Shown one piece after another: positions 7,665 through 11,946 of a stretch of DNA of 11,946 bases. This stretch comes from CAZEUZ01 sp964515805. Lineage in GTDB: Bacteria > Pseudomonadota > Gammaproteobacteria > Pseudomonadales > Cellvibrionaceae. A program made the translations under genes and the position numbers. How positions within the stretch are numbered: position 1 is the first letter of the stretch; each line of letters opens with the position of its first letter. The DNA lies in contig CAZEUZ010000071.1 in the NCBI GenBank assembly GCA_964515805.1, positions 1-11,946 of the forward strand, given 5' to 3'. The notes beneath the pieces were generated by a model. It was not told where the DNA came from and did no database searches. It saw only the letters and a program-made list of their open reading frames with translations.

Positions 7665-9857
7665 CTAATCAATGGCTTCTAAATTTGCATACTGACTCAC
7701 CAGCCACTTAATGCCTTCATCGTCAAAGTTGATCTGTATTTTAGCTTTGTCGCCGCGGCCTTCAACATTCACAATAACACCATCGCCAAACAGGTGATGA
7801 TTTACCCGCTGGCCTGGCCTCAAACCGTCATTTTCGTCAACGCCATCATATTTTACGTCCGAGAAGCGGGCGGCCCGTTTGATCTCTGTTTTCAAGCGTA
7901 CTTCCTGCAAGCATTCACTTGGGATTTCACGGATGAAACGTGATTGCCGGTGGTATTTTTCTTCGCCGTGAACACGCCGTATTTCTGCATAACTTATCGT
8001 CAGCTTTTTCATCGCACGGGTAATGCCTACATAGCAAAGACGGCGTTCTTCTTCTAATTTTGCAGGATCTTCGGTGGACATTTTATGAGGGAATAGTTGC
8101 TCTTCCACACCCGCCATAAATACTCGCGGAAACTCCAAGCCCTTGGCTGAATGCAAGGTCATCAGTTGTACGGCGTCATCGAGTTCATCCGCCTGAGTTT
8201 CACCTGCGTCCAACGCAGCGTCGCTGAGAAATTGTTCCAGCAGCGCGCGCGACCCCGTTGATGATAGTTGATTATCAGTTGTTGATTCTATGACGCGGCA
8301 GGCGTTGATCAGCTCTTCCAAATTTTCTACCCGTGCTAGTCCTTTTTCACCCTTCTCATTGCGATAGCTGTCCAGTAAGCCAGATCGAGTGATAACCTGC
8401 TCTGTTACATCGCCTAGAGGAAGTTCTTCGATGGATTCAGAAAGCGTGTTGATCAATGCAATAAAGTGACGGACGGCATTGCTAGCGCGGGCGCTCAACT
8501 GCGAATGCTGACTCAGTTTTTCGGCGGATTCCCACAACGAATAACCCTGTTCGCGTGCGTACTGTCGAATGGTGTCAATGGTCTTGTTACCCAGGCCTCG
8601 GGTCGGTGTATTGACGATACGTTCAAACGCGGTGTCATCATTATAATTGATCATTAATCGTAAATAAGCGAGCGCGTTTTTAATTTCCAAGCGATCGTAG
8701 AAACGCAACCCACCATAGATACGGTAGGCAATATTTTCCCGTAACAGCGCCTCTTCCAATATGCGTGATTGTGCATTGGAACGGTATAGGATGGCGACAC
8801 TATCGTAACGGTTGCCATCGGCAACCCAGCGTTCAATACTATCGACGATAAAACGCGCTTCATCGTATTCATTGAATGCTGCATAGAGGCTGATGGGCTC
8901 ACCTTTATCACTCTCTGTCCACAGCATTTTTCCCAAGCGATCATGGTTGTTGGCGATAACGCCGTTGGCCGCTTTCAAAATACAACCAGTTGACCGGTAG
9001 TTTTGTTCCAGGCGAACAGTGTTTGTGTTGGTAAAGTCCTCGCTTATCCGATGAATATTTTCAATCCGCGCCCCCCGCCAACCGTAAATTGATTGATCAT
9101 CATCGCCCACAGCAGTGATATAACCTTTATCACCAGTTAATACTCTTAACCAAGCATATTGAATGGTGTTGGTGTCTTGAAATTCATCGACCAAAATAAA
9201 AGGAAAACGCTGCTGATAGTGCGCCAAGATATCGGCATTTTGTAACAATAATTCGTGAGCTTTCAACAGTAACTCGCCGAAGTCGACTAAACCGCCTTGG
9301 TGACAAGCTTGTTCATAATTGCGGTAGACAGATAACAGGGTCGTTTGGTAAAAATCGCCCGTTTCCCGAATATATTGCGGACGCATACCCTGATCTTTCT
9401 GATTGTTAATGAATCCTTGTAGTTGCCGGGGTTGCCACCGGGATTCATCTAAATCCATGGTTTGGCTGATGCGTTTGATTAACCGCAATTGATCATCGCT
9501 ATCGATGATTTGAAAATTCTGTGGCAGATTCACAGCTTCCCAATGCGTCTTTAACAACCGATGGGCAATTCCATGGAAGGTGCCGACCCACATGCTGCGG
9601 CTACTGCCAATTAGTTGGTCATCCAATAGCTGTTCCAGACGAGCGCGCATTTCTCTGGCTGCCTTATTGGTAAAGGTAACTGCCATAATGGAATAGGGAG
9701 AAATATTTTCTACTTGAATAAGCCAGGCGATACGATGCACTAACACCCGCGTTTTACCACTGCCAGCACCGGCCAGGATTAATTGATTGCCCGGTGGTGC
9801 GCTTACTGCCTGCCGCTGAGTTTCATTGAGATCTTGTAAAATGGAAGATACGTCCAT
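7665..9857 (-). CDS. uvrD: DNA helicase II (UvrD)
   Basis: UvrD is a superfamily 1A 3'-5' helicase. It removes the incised oligonucleotide with UvrC in nucleotide excision repair, acts in mismatch repair, and clears recombinase filaments. The protein is 730 residues, close to the E. coli length. Motifs in order: Q motif (NETQRQAV), Walker A AGAGSGKT (29-36, Lys35), TFTNKAAREM, FHGIAHRLL, Walker B VDEFQD (Asp224-Glu225), GDDDQSIYGWRGA, NYRS, LMTLHSAKGLEF, and RRLCYVGITRA. The last 50 residues (681-730) form the Tudor-like tail that begins PGQRVNHHLFGDG and that in E. coli contacts RNA polymerase. An in-frame TTG lies at 9866, but ATG 9857 (MDVSSILQDLN) aligns with the E. coli start and is preferred. 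Neither start has a good ribosome-binding site. TATAAT on the minus strand (9911-9916) may be its -10. The tail distinguishes it from Rep and PcrA-like alternatives. Confidence 0.96.
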   Translation of the reverse strand: MDVSSILQDLNETQRQAVSAPPGNQLILAGAGSGKTRVLVHRIAWLIQVENISPYSIMAVTFTNKAAREMRARLEQLLDDQLIGSSRSMWVGTFHGIAHRLLKTHWEAVNLPQNFQIIDSDDQLRLIKRISQTMDLDESRWQPRQLQGFINNQKDQGMRPQYIRETGDFYQTTLLSVYRNYEQACHQGGLVDFGELLLKAHELLLQNADILAHYQQRFPFILVDEFQDTNTIQYAWLRVLTGDKGYITAVGDDDQSIYGWRGARIENIHRISEDFTNTNTVRLEQNYRSTGCILKAANGVIANNHDRLGKMLWTESDKGEPISLYAAFNEYDEARFIVDSIERWVADGNRYDSVAILYRSNAQSRILEEALLRENIAYRIYGGLRFYDRLEIKNALAYLRLMINYNDDTAFERIVNTPTRGLGNKTIDTIRQYAREQGYSLWESAEKLSQHSQLSARASNAVRHFIALINTLSESIEELPLGDVTEQVITRSGLLDSYRNEKGEKGLARVENLEELINACRVIESTTDNQLSSTGSRALLEQFLSDAALDAGETQADELDDAVQLMTLHSAKGLEFPRVFMAGVEEQLFPHKMSTEDPAKLEEERRLCYVGITRAMKKLTISYAEIRRVHGEEKYHRQSRFIREIPSECLQEVRLKTEIKRAARFSDVKYDGVDENDGLRPGQRVNHHLFGDGVIVNVEGRGDKAKIQINFDDEGIKWLVSQYANLEAID

Positions 9858-9910
9858 AGCGCTCAATATACAGGGTCGGAGTTGAAATGCCTAATCATGG
9901 TACATCGAAA

Positions 9911-9916
9911 ATTATA
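9911..9916 (-). promoter_or_regulatory. Candidate -10 element for uvrD
   Basis: A perfect consensus TATAAT reads leftward 54 bp upstream of the uvrD ATG. No good -35 is present 16-18 bases further upstream (the stretch is A/T only), so this is a weak call that rests on the -10 alone. Confidence 0.3.
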
Positions 9917-9990
9917 TGCTGTTTAATGCGAAAAATATTTTTTACTACGACTCTAACAGAAAGCATAGTTTGTCGAAGTGCCGGTCTTCA

Positions 9991-10017
9991 TTGATATATG
10001 AATCAGTGTGGTATAGT
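9991..10017 (+). promoter_or_regulatory. Candidate sigma-70 promoter for the AraC-type gene
   Basis: TTGATA (9991-9996) and TATAGT (10012-10017) are separated by 15 bp. A TG one base before the -10 (10009-10010) gives an extended -10, which compensates for the short spacing. Transcription would start near 10024, about 34 bp before the ATG at 10058. An imperfect dyad, TGATATATGAATCA, starts at 9992, overlaps the -35 and could be a regulator site. Confidence 0.45.
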
Positions 10018-10057
10018 AGGCATTTAAAGTGTCCTAATTCAAAGGAGTACGCCACAT

Positions 10058-10501
10058 ATGGTAGAAAAGCTATTGACTACCACGACTGCGGAAACTGATG
10101 CCGGCAATTCTAACAACGTCAGTCACGTTAAATCTCTTAGAACATTTCAACAGTACGTTCAAATGCCCCAAGTACCTGGTATAGTTTTCGAGGTGTTTAA
10201 TTTGCTCAATCGGCGTATCGGAGTCAATTCTCTGGATATTGAAAGTGTCGCGGGAGAATTGAATGTATCCAAGCGAACGTTGCAGAGGCATTTGCGCCGC
10301 AATGGCAGTAGCTTTATGGAATTGCGAGATAAAGTGCGTTTTAGGCATGCTATGGAATGTTTGCTTGAAAAGCAAATGACGATCGAAAGTACCGCTAGTT
10401 ACCTACATTTTTCCGATAGAACCAGCTTTACCAATGCATTCAAACACTGGAGTGGTTGCTCGCCCAGTCACTTCCGCAAACTGTACCGTCCCCATTGTTA
10501 G
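10058..10501 (+). CDS. Small AraC-family transcriptional regulator (DNA-binding domain with short N-terminal extension)
   Basis: This 147-residue protein ends in a complete AraC/XylS double helix-turn-helix domain. The first HTH is around residues 60-80 (VAGELNVSKRTLQRHLRRNG). The second is around 108-132 (ASYLHFSDRTSFTNAFKHW), followed by the family signature SGCSPSHFRKLY. Only about 55 residues precede it, too few for the usual cupin or other sensor domain, so no ligand-binding part is visible. The first 35 residues are Thr/Asn-rich and probably disordered. AAAGGAG (10041-10047) lies 10 bases before the ATG, slightly long but the best ribosome-binding site. The gene is divergent from uvrD and converges, 39 bp away, on the polysaccharide-export operon, so it could regulate that operon, although this is inference. 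Its targets and signal are unknown. Confidence 0.87.
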   Translation: MVEKLLTTTTAETDAGNSNNVSHVKSLRTFQQYVQMPQVPGIVFEVFNLLNRRIGVNSLDIESVAGELNVSKRTLQRHLRRNGSSFMELRDKVRFRHAMECLLEKQMTIESTASYLHFSDRTSFTNAFKHWSGCSPSHFRKLYRPHC

Positions 10502-10540
10502 CAATGACTGCTTTTTTAAATATGATTAACATGTGTCATG

Positions 10541-11725
10541 TCAATTTCCCAAATTCTGGATACCGCCGGTTCCGCCTAAAAAGGGTGATAATAAGGTAGT
10601 AATAAACTTGCGGAACTCACTGGCGCCGGCAGTGGCAATGTAGACAACATCCGACGGTAGCACTGTAAACTGACCTGCAAGCAGGAATGCATCTGGTCTG
10701 GAAAAATCGAGTCGGTAGGCCATCGGCATTTTTTTTTCGGCATGATCTTTGCGATGATTCATTCTGAAGATGAAGACGGAGTTCGCATCTGCTTGCAGAT
10801 CCACCAAACCGCCGGATTCTGCCAATAACTCCGACAGGTTGGGCGATGGTTTATTAATGGTGATATTGCCTGGTTTAGAGATGGCCCCATACATGGCAAA
10901 TTGTCTCGGCGTATGGTCAATGTAAAGAATATCACCCGGTAGGATGACGATATTGTTCCGAGGCTGATCAAATACCCGTGTCATACTGAGAGTCGATGAA
11001 TGATTTGAGCGGGATATTTTAATGGTGGTTTCCCAAGGTGGGTGGAGTATGCTGCCGGCGAGTGCGATTAGATCGTGCAACCGTATTCCCTGAGCTGGTG
11101 CCCTGATGCGCCCAGGATTGGCAACAGCCCCTAATACAGAGACGTCGCGCGATGTGGTTTCTTGTATATGGACATTAATTTCGGGATCAATCGCTTGACC
11201 TTTGTAACGTCGCAGTAATTCTTCTCTTACTTGATGAGCTGATAGGTTAACCACATCGATATTTCCCGCATAGGGGATATCTATATTGCCCGAATTGGAT
11301 ACGGTAAGGGTTAATACAGTTTCCCTTTGTCCACCGGAGGCGAACAGGCCATCATTAGCACCTTCCCAAATCCGGATAACTAGAGTATCGCCCGGAATGA
11401 CTTTCTGATTTTCCAAGAGAAAATCTTGGTTTAAAAAAGGTGCTGAAAATAGTTCATTCACTGTCTGCTTTACAGTGGGCAAGGTCGCGGATGACACATC
11501 TACCAATTGGAACGGAGTTGTCAGCGCAGCATGCGTGTGCTGATGGTGTTGATCTCTATAGCTGCTGTTATTCTGCGCAGCATTAACGATGGTATCCGAC
11601 GATGGGCCAAATGCCGGCATCACCGAGCAACCGCTGATCCAGATAGATAAACTCAGCAGGAGAAGAGGTGTCACTGCGTATTTAGATAACCGTATAAGAT
11701 TTTGCATAGGGCAATATCGACTCAC
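10541..11725 (-). CDS. Polysaccharide biosynthesis/export outer-membrane lipoprotein (Wza-like, SLBB domains)
   Basis: Proteins of this family form the outer-membrane channel that exports capsule or exopolysaccharide, working with an inner-membrane co-polymerase. The 394-residue product has a lipoprotein signal: basic N-terminus, hydrophobic LLLLSLSIWISGC, and lipobox ISGC giving lipidated Cys33. The polysaccharide-export domain begins at IPGDTLVIRIWEG and includes GNIDIPYAGNIDV. Two SLBB-like repeats follow (DVSVLGAVANPGRI and QFAMYGAISKPGNI). The tail is Gly-rich. A His cluster (HHQHTH, residues 60-65) lies in the linker after the lipid anchor. The frame is open to ATG 11743, but I chose GTG 11725: GAGG (11733-11736) is seven bases upstream and the upstream gene ends in an overlapping GTGA. 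ATG 11707 (Met7) is a possible alternative. It is the last gene of its operon in this window. Confidence 0.92.
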   Translation of the reverse strand: MSRYCPMQNLIRLSKYAVTPLLLLSLSIWISGCSVMPAFGPSSDTIVNAAQNNSSYRDQHHQHTHAALTTPFQLVDVSSATLPTVKQTVNELFSAPFLNQDFLLENQKVIPGDTLVIRIWEGANDGLFASGGQRETVLTLTVSNSGNIDIPYAGNIDVVNLSAHQVREELLRRYKGQAIDPEINVHIQETTSRDVSVLGAVANPGRIRAPAQGIRLHDLIALAGSILHPPWETTIKISRSNHSSTLSMTRVFDQPRNNIVILPGDILYIDHTPRQFAMYGAISKPGNITINKPSPNLSELLAESGGLVDLQADANSVFIFRMNHRKDHAEKKMPMAYRLDFSRPDAFLLAGQFTVLPSDVVYIATAGASEFRKFITTLLSPFLGGTGGIQNLGN

Positions 11726-11946
11726 GTTATCGCCTCGTCGCATTGTAACTGCACTTTTATTTTCGCTACTATATTCCGTGCAGTTAGTTGTTGAATTTTA
11801 GGTGCGTAGAAGTCACCGGGCAGTAGAGCATGCGTTTTAACCGCTTGAATAAACGCTTCGATATCGGCCGGTTTTTTTGATTTTCTATCGATAAAAAACC
11901 GGGCAATTGACGAAGCGCCATCGCCGATAGTGGCAATTGCTGAGCG
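11722..11946 (-). CDS. Unrecognised protein, C-terminal 74 residues (5' end outside window)
   Basis: The minus strand is open from the right edge down to TGA at 11722-11724, giving 74 codons. The stop overlaps the GTG start of the export lipoprotein gene (GTGA), so the two are very likely translationally coupled members of one polysaccharide operon. The fragment reads ATIGDGASSIARFF near its start, then a hydrophilic helical tail with ADIEAFIQAVKTHALLPGDF. I do not recognise the family. GDG followed by AS and I is faintly like the C-terminus of UDP-GlcNAc 2-epimerases, but those normally end soon after, whereas this continues for about 60 residues, so I do not assign it. A polysaccharide-synthesis or modification role is inferred only from its position. 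Confidence 0.65.
   Translation of the reverse strand, partial: RSAIATIGDGASSIARFFIDRKSKKPADIEAFIQAVKTHALLPGDFYAPKIQQLTARNIVAKIKVQLQCDEAIT

Noticed and set aside
9916..10098. Plus-strand 60-codon frame before the AraC-type gene
   Set aside because: It overlaps the AraC gene start and its promoter, has no ribosome-binding site, and has an unconvincing composition.
10070..10375. Minus-strand 101-codon frame
   Set aside because: It is a shadow of the AraC-type gene, whose helix-turn-helix domain is unambiguous.
10500..10517. Possible terminator after the AraC-type gene (AGCA, 5-base loop, TGCT, then T run)
   Set aside because: The stem is only 4 bp and overlaps the stop codon, too weak to call, although the T run is real.

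Overview
The window looks like a chromosomal segment of a gammaproteobacterium with an exopolysaccharide and PEP-CTERM/exosortase lifestyle. The evidence is a trpG-trpD order with a single PabA/TrpG-type glutaminase, a UvrD that aligns from its first residues with the E. coli enzyme, a PrsK/PrsR regulatory pair (families found with PEP-CTERM/exosortase systems), and a Wza-like outer-membrane polysaccharide export lipoprotein. A marine, Cellvibrionales-like bacterium would fit, but that placement is inference. No mobile element, CRISPR array, tRNA or rRNA was seen.

Layout: positions 1-1606 (minus strand) hold the tryptophan genes trpG and trpD. trpD runs off the left edge and lacks only its last residues. 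A 244-bp divergent spacer with several related short inverted motifs separates trpG from a DUF1631 family gene (plus strand, 1851-4112). After a 104-bp spacer carrying a perfect 12-bp palindrome come prsK (4217-6289) and prsR (6294-7643), 4 bp apart: a membrane histidine kinase and its sigma-54-dependent response regulator. uvrD (7665-9857, minus) converges on prsR. A spacer of about 200 bp separates uvrD from a divergent small AraC-type regulator (10058-10501, plus). From there to the right edge the minus strand carries a polysaccharide-export operon: the 3' end of an unrecognised gene overlaps by 4 bp (GTGA) a gene for a lipoprotein with a Wza-like export domain.

How the genes may work together: PrsK is expected to sense an envelope or intracellular signal and phosphorylate PrsR. 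PrsR would then activate sigma-54 promoters of extracellular matrix genes and PEP-CTERM protein genes. The export lipoprotein gene 3 kb away and the orphan AraC regulator suggest that this is the edge of such a matrix locus. trpGD and uvrD are housekeeping neighbours. DUF1631 has no assigned role; its position directly upstream of prsKR in the same direction is suggestive only. Most of the window is recognisable. The less explained parts are the AraC mini-regulator, the DUF1631-prsKR adjacency, the repeated motifs in the trpG spacer, and the unrecognised gene at the right edge.
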